Shown here piece after piece: positions 1 to 9,161 of a stretch of DNA of 64,000 nucleotides. Numbering within the stretch: position 1 is the first letter of the stretch; every line of letters begins with the position of its first letter. A model generated the notes under the pieces. It saw only the letters and a list, made by a program, of their open reading frames with translations. It was not told the origin of the DNA and ran no database searches. The DNA comes from an uncultured Coriobacteriaceae bacterium (GTDB lineage: Bacteria; Actinomycetota; Coriobacteriia; Coriobacteriales; Eggerthellaceae): the NCBI GenBank assembly GCA_949294735.1, contig CASFII010000006.1, positions 310,001 to 374,000 of the forward strand. Reading direction: 5' to 3'. A program made the translations under genes and the position numbers.

Positions 1-1210
1 CTTGTTCGATTCCTTGCTGAATTGCGCTAAGTGAGCCTTGCGCCTGTTCATACGTTATACCCGCCTGAGCCCATGCGACATCAAGCTGAGCCTTATTTGT
101 TTCGAGTTGAGCTTCCGCATCCGCAAAACCCACCTCAGCCGCTTTGCGCTGCTCTTTCAGTTCTTTAACACCGCCGTTATAGTCGTCCCAGCCATCTTCG
201 ATTTCCTTTTCCGAAGAAACAATAGTTGACCAGGCATCATTAAGCTGTGCTTTTGCGTCATCAAGTTCGCGCTTGCCGCTTTGCAATTCTGCTTCAGCAT
301 CATCAAGCTGCTGAAGGGCATCAGCCTTTTCTTTTTCAAACTCTTCCCAACCCTCATCCAGCTCTTCTTGTGCTTCGGCTTTTACCGCAGCGGTACGGTC
401 AGTTACTAGCTGAGGCTCAAGTTCATCAATTCGTTTAAGTACTTCATCAACGACTGCTTGGTACGAATCTGAGCCAGAAAGCTCGTCACGCGCACCTTCG
501 ATCGTAAGATAGGCTTCGGTGTAGGGTAAATCGGCAGAAAACGCCGTTTCGGGAACGTATACAAACTGATCCAGCGCCCCATTACCTAGCGACGTTGAAC
601 CAAGACTTGTGGGGGAAGCATAGTAGGAGGAGCGCACAAAACCCGTGATGGTATATTCTTTTACCTCAAAGGTATCTTCTAGATCCTGCGTGCCTTCAAT
701 TAAGGTAACCGTATCTCCGATTTGTACATCGGTACCCATAACCACATCGGCACCGATAACGCATTCATCTGCTTTTTGAGGGAAGGCACCCTCAACCAGA
801 ATTAGACGATTAATATAGTCTTCATTATCTGAAACCGCATTGGTTCCATCAGAAGTATCGCTTGCTAAAGCTGATTCGGTATCTAGCGAATGTATAGATA
901 CGGTATAGCGTTCATCTGCTATTTCGGCAATCACATCAGATTGATAACCTGGCATGACCGCTTCCACACCCTCAATTCCACGGAGGGTTTCAACGTCTTC
1001 ATCGCCTAAACCAAGGCTCGACATAACGCGGATGTCGCTTAAGTGCGTACCGTCGTAGTATTCGTCACCAGCGAGACGCATGTCGGGACCCGTCATGCGA
1101 AGCGCAGCATAAAAACCCACGCCTAACGCAGCAATAATGGCAATAGAAAGGAAGCGCCCAAGCGAATGGGTGATAGAACGAAGAATGTCTTTGTTAAAAA
1201 TACTATTCAC
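1..1210 (-). CDS. FtsX/MacB-type ABC transporter permease, partial (3' end beyond left edge)
   Basis: The frame is open from a GTG at 1210 to the window edge, giving at least 402 codons of the N-terminal part. It begins MNSIFNKDILRSITHSLGRF, followed by one hydrophobic segment and then a long extracytoplasmic region. From about residue 260 this becomes charged heptad-like sequence rich in E, A, L, D and K (for example EFEKEKADALQQLDDAEAEL), a probable coiled coil. This is the plan of large FtsX-like permeases with a periplasmic or extracellular coiled coil, used in export or envelope remodelling rather than import. The ABC ATPase immediately upstream on the same strand is the obvious partner. 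No strong ribosome-binding site precedes the GTG; an in-frame TAG just upstream limits the choice. The substrate cannot be told. Confidence 0.8.
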   Translation of the reverse strand, partial: MNSIFNKDILRSITHSLGRFLSIAIIAALGVGFYAALRMTGPDMRLAGDEYYDGTHLSDIRVMSSLGLGDEDVETLRGIEGVEAVMPGYQSDVIAEIADERYTVSIHSLDTESALASDTSDGTNAVSDNEDYINRLILVEGAFPQKADECVIGADVVMGTDVQIGDTVTLIEGTQDLEDTFEVKEYTITGFVRSSYYASPTSLGSTSLGNGALDQFVYVPETAFSADLPYTEAYLTIEGARDELSGSDSYQAVVDEVLKRIDELEPQLVTDRTAAVKAEAQEELDEGWEEFEKEKADALQQLDDAEAELQSGKRELDDAKAQLNDAWSTIVSSEKEIEDGWDDYNGGVKELKEQRKAAEVGFADAEAQLETNKAQLDVAWAQAGITYEQAQGSLSAIQQGIEQ

Positions 1211-1311
1211 GTAGGCTGTACCGTTCTGGCAATCTTTCTATTGAGTCTCTTCCCTTGCTCTGAGTATCTTCTTGGTGAACCTTCAATCTTTCTTGCCGCT
1301 ACACCAGCGCC

Positions 1312-2013
1312 TTACCACTCAATAGTCTCTGCAGAAAGCGGATGCTCGTTGAGTTCCATGGCCTCCACTTTACCTTCTTTGATATGAATCACCCGATTGG
1401 CAATTTCAGTAAAAGCACTGTTGTGTGTGACTACAATAACGGTACGTCCCGTATTCCAGCAGGTATCCTGTAAAAGCTTCAGGATGGCTTTGCCTGTTTT
1501 GTAGTCCAAAGCGCCTGTTGGTTCGTCGCATAGCAAAAGTTTCGGATTTTTGGCCAACGCACGGGCAATAGCTACGCGCTGCTGTTCGCCACCAGAAAGC
1601 TGCGCTGGGAAGTTACTGATACGATGCGACAACCCTACCTGTCCGAGCACTTCTTCGGCATCCAAGGGGTCTTTACAAATCTGTGAAGCTAATTCGACGT
1701 TTTCGAGCGCAGTCAAGTTTTGCACCAGATTGTAGAACTGGAACACAAAACCAATGTCATAGCGACGATAATACGTCAGTTCCTTTTCACCGTATTGGTC
1801 AATGCGATTTCCGTCCAAAACAATTTCACCAGAAGTACAGGTATCCATACCACCTAGCATGTTGAGCAATGTGGTTTTTCCAGAACCAGAAGGGCCAACA
1901 ATTACTACCAATTCTCCCTTTTCAATTTCGAAATCCATACCATCAGCAGCGGAAACTTTAACCTCGCCCATGGTATATTTTTTGTGCACATCCCGAAATT
2001 CAACAAAAGCCAT
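1312..2013 (-). CDS. ABC transporter ATPase, MacB/LolD/FtsE family
   Basis: The 233-residue ATPase carries Walker A (GPSGSGKTT, residues 40-48), the signature [15 protein letters not shown] (139-153), Walker [13 protein letters not shown] (159-170) and the switch histidine in VVTHN. The N-terminal pattern [18 protein letters not shown] and the DEPTGALD box are typical of ATPases that pair with FtsX/MacB permeases. It lies about 100 bases upstream of the permease and should be cotranscribed with it. The ATG at 2013 follows a GGAAGG-like site. Cargo is unknown; lipid, peptide or lipoprotein extrusion are the usual family roles. Confidence 0.9.
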   Translation of the reverse strand: MAFVEFRDVHKKYTMGEVKVSAADGMDFEIEKGELVVIVGPSGSGKTTLLNMLGGMDTCTSGEIVLDGNRIDQYGEKELTYYRRYDIGFVFQFYNLVQNLTALENVELASQICKDPLDAEEVLGQVGLSHRISNFPAQLSGGEQQRVAIARALAKNPKLLLCDEPTGALDYKTGKAILKLLQDTCWNTGRTVIVVTHNSAFTEIANRVIHIKEGKVEAMELNEHPLSAETIEW

Positions 2014-2038
2014 GTTGTACCTTCCAACACAAATTTGG

Positions 2039-2056
2039 TAGGTGTAACTACACCTA
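2039..2056. promoter_or_regulatory. Perfect palindrome, probable operator of the ABC exporter operon
   Basis: TAGGTGTA-AC-TACACCTA has perfect 8-bp arms and lies 26 bases upstream of the ATPase start. It sits between a TATACT-like -10 element (minus strand) and the ATG, where a TetR-, MarR- or PadR-type repressor would block transcription. No such regulator gene is next to it within the window. The position and symmetry are seen; the function is inferred. Confidence 0.45.
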
Positions 2057-2174
2057 TAATGCTCAACCTTAAAGTATACGAAAAGAACCGCTGAGGTTTG
2101 AAGTTCTTTCGCTGTGAAGCGTAAATTTAACGCAACTGTTACTTTGAAAGAGGAGAGTGCCTATCACCTCATAC

Positions 2175-2206
2175 AAAAAAGTGGGTGCCGCCTATGCGAC
2201 ACCCAC
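2175..2206 (-). terminator. Intrinsic terminator of the surface-protein gene
   Basis: Read on the minus strand, GTGGGTGTCGC pairs with GGCGGCACCCAC-type sequence across an ATA(G) loop, with one G-T pair, followed directly by TTTTTT. It lies about 90 bases beyond the stop codon of the surface protein and separates it from the ABC exporter operon. Confidence 0.85.
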
Positions 2207-2293
2207 CATTAAGGGCTCGAATAAATTTTCTCTTAAGTTGCTAGATACCGCATACCGTTAGCTAGAGCGGAAATCTAGCAAGGCCAGCGCTTA

Positions 2294-3676
2294 TTAAAAC
2301 TCGCGACGACGCAGAACGTAAGCGCCACCAGCCAAAACAGACAGAGCAATCACAGAAGCTGCAGCCATACCAGCTATCGGCATAGAGTCACCCGTTTCTG
2401 CCAAGGTGTCTCCAGCTTCTTCTTCAGCTGCAGGCTTGTCGCCTTCCTCAGTTCCCTGTTCGGTTTCATCTGCCCAACCACTGTAGAGCGTAAGGTCAGT
2501 AGTAATGGGTGTCGTTAATTCAAACTCGGTGCCCGGAGTTGCGTCTTTAGAAGTGTACCAACCCTTTAAGGTAAGACCACTGAACTCACCAGGAACTTCA
2601 GGGGCAACTACCGTTTTGCCATCTTCTACAGCTACAGCAATCTTTTCGGATAAGTCACCCTTAACAAATACGAATTGCACAGTGTGATAGATCGGTTCAG
2701 GTACTACTTGACCGCTTTCGTTAAGAATAAAGCCATCAGCAAGGAACTCGTCGGGGACTTCGCCCGTGAAAGTACCACCAGAAACTACCACTGTACCAGC
2801 AGTAACTTCCCAGCTGGTAATATTGATATTACCACCCGTAATTTCCGTTACAGGAACTACCGAAAGAGTTGGATCATACTCGTAGGACATAAAGGGGCCA
2901 TTAATGGTTGCTTCCCCACCAATAGTAGTTTTGCTGGCAGGAAGATCATTACTCCATACACTAGTCAAAATAAGACCATCGATGGTTCCACCCGTAATAT
3001 TAGCCTCAGCCCAGTTTTGAACAGCTGATTTATTTGCGCTAATAATGTGACCACCGGTGATGTTTAGAATTCCATAGTCATCGTTCTTAACAGCGATGAA
3101 GTTATCTTGCCGAAGCGTGCCTCCCTCAATAGTGAGCGTAGCTTTGTCATATCCGCCGTTACGAATAAGAGATGAGCCTACGTCTCCATTAGCAGGATCG
3201 CCAGAGTTGTTCGTAATGAAACCACCCTGAATGGTCATGGTTCCCTGATTGTCGATAACATAGTAGGAGGAATTCGCCGTTCCCTCGTCTTCACGCTGAA
3301 TGACTCCATTTCCCTTAGTATCAACAATGGTTAAGGTACCATTATTGAGGATTGCGGCCATACCGCTATGTTCAACACCAGTACCACCACTTAAGGTAAA
3401 ACCATTAAGATCGAGTGTGATGTTGTCATCTTCAGCAATGGTTACGTTCTCGGTAACGCTAGCTTCCAAAACTACGGTTTCACCTGCTTTAGCAGTATTT
3501 ACCGCCTCCTGCACGGAAGAGTACGTATCCTTTCCGACGGAAGCTACAACCGAGGTGTCGCCCGACGCGTCACCCTCCACAGCTAAAGCTTGTGGGACAG
3601 CAAAGGCTGCCGTTAAGCTTAGCGCTGCGACAAGAGCAAGAACGCCAACCCAGGCTTTCTTGATTGCCTCAATCAT
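2294..3676 (-). CDS. Sortase-anchored surface protein with beta-helix-like region and Flg_new-type repeat
   Basis: The ATG at 3676 is preceded by GAAAGGAAG at good spacing and opens a typical signal peptide (MIEAIKKAWVGVLALVAALS, cleavage near ALA-VEG). An in-frame ATG 75 bases upstream has no such site. The mature protein (460 residues in all) is rich in short G-T-I-G repeats such as NNGTLTIVDTKG and ITGGNINITS, resembling right-handed beta-helix or pectate-lyase-like surface proteins. Residues around 350-410 look like a Listeria-Bacteroides (Flg_new) repeat (GWYTSKDATPGTEF). The C-terminus has an acidic spacer, the LPxTG-like motif LAETGD, a hydrophobic helix and RRREF, so it should be attached to the wall by sortase. 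Ligand unknown. A G10 tract lies in the apparent promoter. Confidence 0.85.
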   Translation of the reverse strand: MIEAIKKAWVGVLALVAALSLTAAFAVPQALAVEGDASGDTSVVASVGKDTYSSVQEAVNTAKAGETVVLEASVTENVTIAEDDNITLDLNGFTLSGGTGVEHSGMAAILNNGTLTIVDTKGNGVIQREDEGTANSSYYVIDNQGTMTIQGGFITNNSGDPANGDVGSSLIRNGGYDKATLTIEGGTLRQDNFIAVKNDDYGILNITGGHIISANKSAVQNWAEANITGGTIDGLILTSVWSNDLPASKTTIGGEATINGPFMSYEYDPTLSVVPVTEITGGNINITSWEVTAGTVVVSGGTFTGEVPDEFLADGFILNESGQVVPEPIYHTVQFVFVKGDLSEKIAVAVEDGKTVVAPEVPGEFSGLTLKGWYTSKDATPGTEFELTTPITTDLTLYSGWADETEQGTEEGDKPAAEEEAGDTLAETGDSMPIAGMAAASVIALSVLAGGAYVLRRREF

Positions 3677-3760
3677 CTGTTTTCTTCCTTTCAAATTGTT
3701 ATTTACGAGCCCTTTGGGATAACAAATTAAACAAAGCGTGTAATTTCCCAATTACATAGC

Positions 3761-3791
3761 AGAATAGCTATATTTACCCCCCCCCCGTCAA
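3761..3791 (-). promoter_or_regulatory. Promoter with a G10 tract in the spacer (probable phase-variable switch)
   Basis: On the minus strand a TTGAC(G) -35 box (3786-3791) runs straight into ten G residues (complement of C at 3777-3786). A TATTCT -10 candidate lies at 3761-3766. As sequenced the spacer is 19 bp, above the optimal 17. Loss of two G residues would restore 17. Variable G or C tracts between -35 and -10 control surface genes in several pathogens. The motif is seen; switching is inferred. A second -10 candidate (TATGTA after TGC) lies further downstream. Confidence 0.5.
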
Positions 3792-3852
3792 GAAAATTAT
3801 TAGTAAAGAGCGATGAAGAAAGAAAAAAAGAATAAAGGGAGACGAAAGGATA

Positions 3853-3880
3853 AACCCATTAAACACGTCCCTTTGGGTTT
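3853..3880. repeat. Dispersed hairpin repeat, copy A
   Basis: AACCCATTAAACACGTCCC followed by TTTGGGTTTT matches the family consensus (AACCCAAAAGACACGTCCCC, then TTGGGTT), with complementary ends. It lies between the S10-operon terminator and the surface-protein promoter. The other copies are near 15855, 22418, 35943, 45654 and 54443. Confidence 0.7.
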
Positions 3881-3907
3881 TCAGGTTATGAAAGGAGATT
3901 TTGCATG

Positions 3908-3948
3908 GGAATCAAAAAACAAAACAGCCCCCAGAAAACTGGGGGCTG
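3908..3948 (-). terminator. Intrinsic terminator after rplW
   Basis: CAGCCCCCAG and CTGGGGGCTG form a perfect 10-bp stem with a 4-base loop (3925-3948). On the minus strand it is followed by TTTTGTTTTTTG. It starts 26 bases after the rplW stop and should end transcription of the str/S10 genes here, although in most bacteria the operon runs on into rplB. Confidence 0.9.
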
Positions 3949-3973
3949 CAGTGTATCTTATGCGCTTCGCAAA

Positions 3974-4258
3974 TTAGGAAGCAAACATTTCGATGGTGTC
4001 ACCAGGTGCCAGGGTAACCATAGCCTTTTTCCAGGTACGGGTGTAGCCCAGCTGGTAACGTACGCGCTTCGGCTTAGCCTTAACGGTAGAGGTGTTCACC
4101 TTAACCACCTTAACGTTGAAGATAGCTTCAACAGCTTGGCGGATTTCCACCTTGTTAGCAGTCTTAGCTACTTCGAAGGTGTAGGTGTTGCCTTCCATAG
4201 CGTCATAGCTGCGTTCGGTAATAACCGGACGAATGATAACTTCACGAGGATCCTTCAT
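3974..4258 (-). CDS. rplW: 50S ribosomal protein L23
   Basis: The 94-residue protein begins [20 protein letters not shown] and has the L23 core (YTFEVAKTANKVEIRQAVEAIF), with a basic central loop (KAKPKRVRYQLGYTRTWKKA). L23 binds 23S rRNA domain III at the exit tunnel and docks trigger factor and SRP. Its start overlaps the rplD stop by one base (TAATG), so the two are translationally coupled. It is the last gene of this operon; rplB, which normally follows, is absent and a terminator stands in its place. Confidence 0.97.
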   Translation of the reverse strand: MKDPREVIIRPVITERSYDAMEGNTYTFEVAKTANKVEIRQAVEAIFNVKVVKVNTSTVKAKPKRVRYQLGYTRTWKKAMVTLAPGDTIEMFAS

Positions 4259-4881
4259 TATGCGAGCACCTCCTCGAGACGCTTCAGTGCGGCTTCAGTC
4301 AGCACTAAAGCCTTGTTGTCAACCAGTTCGTAGGTGTTAGCTTCAGCTACAGGAAGTACGTTTACCTGCGGAAGGTTGCGGAATGCCAGGTAGGTGTTTA
4401 CATCGTCGTTAGCAACAACAATGGTTACACGACCTTCCAAACCCAGAGCCTTCAGTGCAGCTACAGCTTCTTTGGTCTTCGGTTCAGCGAAACCAAAGTT
4501 GCTCACAATATGCAGCTGACCATCAGCCAACTTAGCAGACAGTGCGCTACGCATTGCCAGCTTAACTTCTTTGTTGTTTACGCGGAAAGCGTAAGAACGC
4601 GGATGCGGGCCAAATACCACACCGCCGCCTGCCCATTGGGGTGCACGGATGGTACCTTGACGAGCACGACCAGTGCCCTTCTGGCGCCACGGCTTCTTGC
4701 CGCCGCCACGAACCTGACCGCGAGTTTTGCTGTCATGGGTACCCTGACGCCACGATGCGCGCTGCGCACGAACGACTTGGTGCATGACAGGCACGTTCGG
4801 CTCAATGCCGAAGACGGTAGCGGACAGTTCGGCGTTGCCGGTAGCACGCCCGCTTGCGTCTTTAATCTCAATCGTTGCCAT
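4258..4881 (-). CDS. rplD: 50S ribosomal protein L4
   Basis: A 207-residue L4 with the tunnel-facing loop sequence [20 protein letters not shown] and the following [16 protein letters not shown]4 binds 23S rRNA domain I, lines the exit tunnel and in some bacteria represses its own operon. It lies 40 bases after rplC. The N-terminus ([20 protein letters not shown]) has normal length, and the start at 4881 is the only sensible one. Confidence 0.97.
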   Translation of the reverse strand: MATIEIKDASGRATGNAELSATVFGIEPNVPVMHQVVRAQRASWRQGTHDSKTRGQVRGGGKKPWRQKGTGRARQGTIRAPQWAGGGVVFGPHPRSYAFRVNNKEVKLAMRSALSAKLADGQLHIVSNFGFAEPKTKEAVAALKALGLEGRVTIVVANDDVNTYLAFRNLPQVNVLPVAEANTYELVDNKALVLTEAALKRLEEVLA

Positions 4882-4921
4882 AATATTTGCAGCTCCTCAA
4901 CTTCGTAACTTATACGTGGAC

Positions 4922-5560
4922 TTATGCCATGCGAACGCGAACGATACCGTTCTTGCCGCCCGGCACAGCACCCTTAACGAGGATGAGGTTCTGTTCCTCG
5001 TCAACGCGGATGACGTCCAAATTCTTAACCGTCACCGTTTCACTACCCATGTGACCAGGCAAACGCAGGCCCTTGAACACGCGGGACGGCGTGGCGCACT
5101 GACCAACCGAACCGGGTGCACGATGGAAGTGAGCACCGTGACCACCTGGGCCGCCGCCGAAGCCATAACGCTTCATAACACCAGCGAAGCCCTTACCCTT
5201 AGAAGTACCGGTTACGTCAACCTTCTTTACCTCTGCGAAAGCAGCAACGGTCTGAAGGTCACCAACTTTGTATTCAGCAGCGTCTTCAACGCGAACTTCG
5301 CGCAGGTAGCGAGTAGGTTCGGTACCCTGCTTTGCGAAGTGACCAGCCATTGGCTTGTTTACACGAGCTTCACCAGTCTTCTTCCAGGTGCGAACTTCGC
5401 CAAAACCCATCTGAACTGCTTCGTAACCATCAGTTGCAGTGGTCTTAACCTGGCAAACCTTGTTCGGTTCAGCCTGAATAACCGTAACGGGTACAACCGT
5501 ATCGTCTTCGGCAAAGATCTGAGTCATGCCGAGCTTTTTACCAAAGATGGCGTTAATCAT
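4922..5560 (-). CDS. rplC: 50S ribosomal protein L3
   Basis: A 212-residue L3 beginning [20 protein letters not shown]. It has the central extension that reaches toward the peptidyl-transferase centre ([20 protein letters not shown]) and the [20 protein letters not shown] block containing the normally methylated glutamine region. It lies 14 bases after rpsJ and belongs to the same transcript. Confidence 0.97.
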   Translation of the reverse strand: MINAIFGKKLGMTQIFAEDDTVVPVTVIQAEPNKVCQVKTTATDGYEAVQMGFGEVRTWKKTGEARVNKPMAGHFAKQGTEPTRYLREVRVEDAAEYKVGDLQTVAAFAEVKKVDVTGTSKGKGFAGVMKRYGFGGGPGGHGAHFHRAPGSVGQCATPSRVFKGLRLPGHMGSETVTVKNLDVIRVDEEQNLILVKGAVPGGKNGIVRVRMA

Positions 5561-5574
5561 ATTTGCACGCCCCC

Positions 5575-5883
5575 TTACAGCTTAATCTCGATGTCGACGC
5601 CCGCAGGAAGGTCAAGACGCATCAGGGAGTCCACCGTGTTCGGGGTGGGTTCCAGGATGTCAATCAGACGCTTGTGCGTACGCATTTCGAACTGTTCACG
5701 AGAGTCCTTGTTCACGTGCGGTGAGCGGATTACGCAATACAGGTTGCGTTCCGTCGGCAGCGGAATAGGACCGGATACCTTGGCACCCGTCTTCTGGGCG
5801 GTGTCCACGATGAGCTTCGTGGACTGATCCACGATTTCATGGTCATAACCCTTCAGGCGAATGCGAATCTTTTGATTAGCCAC
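5575..5883 (-). CDS. rpsJ: 30S ribosomal protein S10
   Basis: A 102-residue S10 ([50 protein letters not shown]). S10 sits in the 30S head and also acts with NusB in antitermination. It follows fusA after 36 bases with no tuf gene between, so elongation factor Tu must be encoded elsewhere. Confidence 0.97.
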   Translation of the reverse strand: MANQKIRIRLKGYDHEIVDQSTKLIVDTAQKTGAKVSGPIPLPTERNLYCVIRSPHVNKDSREQFEMRTHKRLIDILEPTPNTVDSLMRLDLPAGVDIEIKL

Positions 5884-5919
5884 TTACCTTACCTCCGTAA
5901 TAATCACCGTGCGCACGCA

Positions 5920-8037
5920 TTAAGCGTTTCCGCCGGCCTTGCTAATAATTTCATCCGCAACGTTCTTCGGTACCGGTTCATACGAATCAAACTGCATCGT
6001 ATAAGAAGCGCGGCCCTGCGTAGTGGAACGCAGGTCAGTTGCGTAACCGAACATTTCAGACAGCGGAACTTTCGCCTTGATGGTCTTTGCGTTACCGCGG
6101 TCGCCCATGCCTTGAATTTGGCCACGACGGCTGGACAGGTTGCCCATTACGTCGCCCATGTATTCTTCAGGGGTTTCCACTTCAACAGCCATCATAGGTT
6201 CAAGAAGCGTCGGGGAACCCTTTTTCAGAGCGTCTTTGATTGCCATAGAACCAGCAACCTTAAACGCTGCTTCAGAGGAGTCAACTTCATGGTAAGAACC
6301 ATCAACCAACTCAACTCGAACATCAACTACCGGATAGCCTGCCAAAACACCAGAGTTCAGTGCTTCTTGGATACCCTTGTCGATAGGCGTGATGTATTCC
6401 TTCGGAACCACACCGCCAACGATCTTGTTTTCGAAGACGTAGCCCTTGCCTGGTTCCTGTGGGTACATATTGATAATGGCGTGACCATACTGACCGCGAC
6501 CACCAGACTGGCGAACGAACTTGCCTTCGGCGCCCAGTACTTCTTTGGTAGCGGTTTCGCGATAAGCAACTTGTGGCTTACCAACGTTTGCTTCAACCTT
6601 AAACTCGCGAAGCAGACGGTCAACGATGATTTCCAGGTGAAGTTCGCCCATACCAGCAATAATAGTCTGACCAGTTTCCTGGTTCGTGCTTACGCGGAAC
6701 GTGGGGTCTTCTTCAGCCAGCTTCTGCAAAGCCATTGACATCTTGTCTTGTTCAGCCTTGGTCTTCGGCTCAACGGCAATGTCAATAACCGGTTCAGCAA
6801 ATTCCATGGATTCCAGGATGATGGGAGCATGTTCATCGCAGAGGGTGTCACCCGTAGAGGTGTCCTTCAAACCTACCACTGCAACAATGTCGCCAGCCTG
6901 GCAGGAATCAATGTCAACACGCTGGTTAGAGTGCATTTGCAGCAGACGACCAATGCGTTCCTTCTTGTCCTTAGAAGCGTTCAATACATAAGAACCAGAA
7001 TCCAGCTTGCCGGAATACACACGCAGGTAGGTGAGCTTACCTACATACGGGTCGGTCATAATCTTGAATGCCAGTGCGCTGAACGGAGCCTTCGGATCAG
7101 CAGGACGTTCGTCCTCTTCTTCGGTGCCCGGCTTAACGCCCTTGATTGCGGGTACGTCAACTGGAGACGGCATGTAATCAACTACAGCGTCCAGAAGTTC
7201 CTGAACACCCTTGTTCTTGTAGGAGGAACCTACAAATACCGGATGCAGCTGACAAGCGATGGTGCCCTTGCGAATAGCAGCCTTCAGTTCTTCAACTGTG
7301 ACTTCTTCTTCCATAAGAACTTTTTCCATCAAATCATCGTCGCAGTCAGCAGCAGCTTCCAGCAGTTCCTGGTGACGGAGTTCAGCTTCTTCAGCGAATT
7401 CTTCAGGGATGGCGTCCATTGGTTCAGGATAGGTCATGCCCTTTTCGTCAGCCTTGAAGTCCCATGCCGTCATGGTAACCAGGTCGATAACGCCCCAGAA
7501 GTTGTCTTCTGCACCCATAGGTATCTGTGCTGCAATAGCTGGAGCACCCAGGCGATCTTTCATGGTGTCAATTGCATGGAAGAAGTCAGCGCCAACGCGG
7601 TCATACTTATTAATGTAAGCGATACGCGGAACGCCATAGTTAGAAGCCTGACGCCATACGGTTTCAGACTGAGGCTGAACACCAGCAACAGCGTCAAACA
7701 CTGCAACTGCACCGTCAAGAACACGCAGAGAACGTTCAACTTCAGCGGTGAAGTCTACGTGACCAGGGGTGTCGATGATTTGGAAGCGGTACGGCTTACC
7801 CTTCGGATCGCCACCAGGATACATCCAGGTACAAGTGGTAGCAGCAGCCGTAATGGTTACGCCACGTTCCTGTTCCTGAACCATCCAGTCCATGGTGGCA
7901 GCGCCGTCATGGACTTCACCAATCTTGTGGGTTTTACCCGTGTAATACAGAATACGTTCAGTAGTGGTAGTTTTGCCCGCGTCGATGTGGGCCATAATAC
8001 CAATGTTACGCGTATCCCTTAAATCCATTTTAGCCAT
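5920..8037 (-). CDS. fusA: Translation elongation factor G
   Basis: The 705-residue GTPase drives tRNA-mRNA translocation and, with RRF, ribosome recycling. It shows the P-loop AHIDAGKTT (near residue 16), the switch I region [21 protein letters not shown], and NKYDR where most EF-G have NKMDR. It also has domain III/IV features such as [13 protein letters not shown] and the C-terminal [14 protein letters not shown]. Full length for the family. It sits between rpsG (20 bases upstream) and rpsJ. Confidence 0.98.
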   Translation of the reverse strand: MAKMDLRDTRNIGIMAHIDAGKTTTTERILYYTGKTHKIGEVHDGAATMDWMVQEQERGVTITAAATTCTWMYPGGDPKGKPYRFQIIDTPGHVDFTAEVERSLRVLDGAVAVFDAVAGVQPQSETVWRQASNYGVPRIAYINKYDRVGADFFHAIDTMKDRLGAPAIAAQIPMGAEDNFWGVIDLVTMTAWDFKADEKGMTYPEPMDAIPEEFAEEAELRHQELLEAAADCDDDLMEKVLMEEEVTVEELKAAIRKGTIACQLHPVFVGSSYKNKGVQELLDAVVDYMPSPVDVPAIKGVKPGTEEEDERPADPKAPFSALAFKIMTDPYVGKLTYLRVYSGKLDSGSYVLNASKDKKERIGRLLQMHSNQRVDIDSCQAGDIVAVVGLKDTSTGDTLCDEHAPIILESMEFAEPVIDIAVEPKTKAEQDKMSMALQKLAEEDPTFRVSTNQETGQTIIAGMGELHLEIIVDRLLREFKVEANVGKPQVAYRETATKEVLGAEGKFVRQSGGRGQYGHAIINMYPQEPGKGYVFENKIVGGVVPKEYITPIDKGIQEALNSGVLAGYPVVDVRVELVDGSYHEVDSSEAAFKVAGSMAIKDALKKGSPTLLEPMMAVEVETPEEYMGDVMGNLSSRRGQIQGMGDRGNAKTIKAKVPLSEMFGYATDLRSTTQGRASYTMQFDSYEPVPKNVADEIISKAGGNA

Positions 8038-8057
8038 GTGTTTACCTCACGCTGCGC

Positions 8058-8528
8058 TTAGAAACGATAGTGCGAGAATGCACGGTTAGATTCGGCCATC
8101 TTGTACAGGTCTTCACGCTTCTTTACGGAAGCACCCGTGTTTTCAGCTGCATCCATGATTTCAGCAGCCAGGCGGTCCTTCATGGTGTGTTCCTTGCGCT
8201 TACGAGAGAAGTCCACAATCCAGCGAATTGCCAGCGTGGTTGCGCGACGGGAATTCACTTCCATCGGCACTTGGTAGGTAGCACCGCCCACACGCTTCGG
8301 CTTTACTTCCAGCGTAGGACGAACATTGTCCATAGCCTTCTTGAAAACCTGCATGGGGTCTTGACCAGTCTTTTCTTCAATTACATCGAAAGCACCATAA
8401 ACAATGCCTTCAGCGACGGACTTTTTGCCGTCAAGCAAAATCTTGTTGATCAGCTGCGTGATCAAACGGTTGTTGTACTTTGCGTCCGGTTTCGGTTCAC
8501 GACGGACAGCTGCTGCACGACGCGGCAT
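8058..8528 (-). CDS. rpsG: 30S ribosomal protein S7
   Basis: A 156-residue S7 ([61 protein letters not shown]). S7 starts assembly of the 30S head. The 114-base spacer to rpsL holds the pyrimidine-rich repeat CTTACTTACTA twice and no gene. In other bacteria this interval is where S7 regulates its operon; no such structure is demonstrated here. Confidence 0.97.
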   Translation of the reverse strand: MPRRAAAVRREPKPDAKYNNRLITQLINKILLDGKKSVAEGIVYGAFDVIEEKTGQDPMQVFKKAMDNVRPTLEVKPKRVGGATYQVPMEVNSRRATTLAIRWIVDFSRKRKEHTMKDRLAAEIMDAAENTGASVKKREDLYKMAESNRAFSHYRF

Positions 8529-8642
8529 ATTGTTTCTCCTTCTTGTTATGCGCGCTTCGGGGCTTTTCCTTGTTGTTTCTTAAAGCCCATTAGGTTGCCC
8601 TCTTACTTACTACTTTTGCAACCCGCGCGACTTACTTACTAA

Positions 8643-9014
8643 CTACTTCGGGCGCTTAGCACCGTAGCGGCTGCGAGCCTGCTTGCGGCTGTCCACTGCA
8701 GCGCAGTCAAGCGTTGCGCGGATAACCTTGTAACGAACACCTGGGAGGTCCTTAACACGACCACCGCGGATAAGCACCATGGAGTGCTCCTGCAGGTTGT
8801 GACCAATGCCAGGAATGTAGGCAGTCACTTCCATGCCGTTGACCAGGCGGACACGGCAAACCTTACGCAGAGCCGAGTTCGGCTTCTTCGGCGTGGTGGT
8901 GTACACACGCGTGCACACACCGCGCTTTTGCGGGTTGCCTTTGAGCGCCGGAGTCTTTTTCTTGTCGACCGTCTTCTGGCGGCCTTTCCTCACGAGCTGG
9001 TTGATAGTAGGCAA
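8643..9014 (-). CDS. rpsL: 30S ribosomal protein S12 (TTG start)
   Basis: S12 maintains decoding accuracy and is the classic streptomycin-resistance site. The protein is [14 protein letters not shown]..., with the conserved [17 protein letters not shown] and the [20 protein letters not shown] block. The start is set at a TTG (9012-9014) because AAGGAG lies six bases upstream and the product is then 123 residues, the family length. The ATG at 9053 would add 13 alien residues and has no ribosome-binding site. First gene of the str operon. Confidence 0.95.
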   Translation of the reverse strand: MPTINQLVRKGRQKTVDKKKTPALKGNPQKRGVCTRVYTTTPKKPNSALRKVCRVRLVNGMEVTAYIPGIGHNLQEHSMVLIRGGRVKDLPGVRYKVIRATLDCAAVDSRKQARSRYGAKRPK

Positions 9015-9100
9015 AACTGTCTCCTTCTTACTATAAGAATTTCCCCCTACCAAGGGAAAATTCCATGCTTACACACGCCTTCAAAAAGACGCGAACGAGA

Positions 9101-9129
9101 ATATTAGTGCCCTTTGTGCAGCTTGTCAA
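9101..9129 (-). promoter_or_regulatory. Promoter of the str/S10 operon
   Basis: On the minus strand a perfect TTGACA (9124-9129) is followed after exactly 17 bp by TAATAT (9101-9106). It lies about 90 bases upstream of the rpsL start and downstream of pth, consistent with a strong promoter for the translation operon. Confidence 0.75.
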
Positions 9130-9161
9130 ACGCCACGCACCCGGGTGTGTCTATTCTTTTT

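Noticed and set aside
3777-3786. G10 and G9 tracts as assembly or sequencing errors
   Set aside because: Kept as findings since the G9 version leaves an exactly open frame and the G10 version sits between recognisable promoter boxes; homopolymer length error of one or two bases cannot be excluded from the sequence alone.
4784-8022. Long plus-strand frames opposite the ribosomal and fusA genes (up to 424 residues)
   Set aside because: They are exact shadows of highly conserved minus-strand genes, without ribosome-binding sites or family features.
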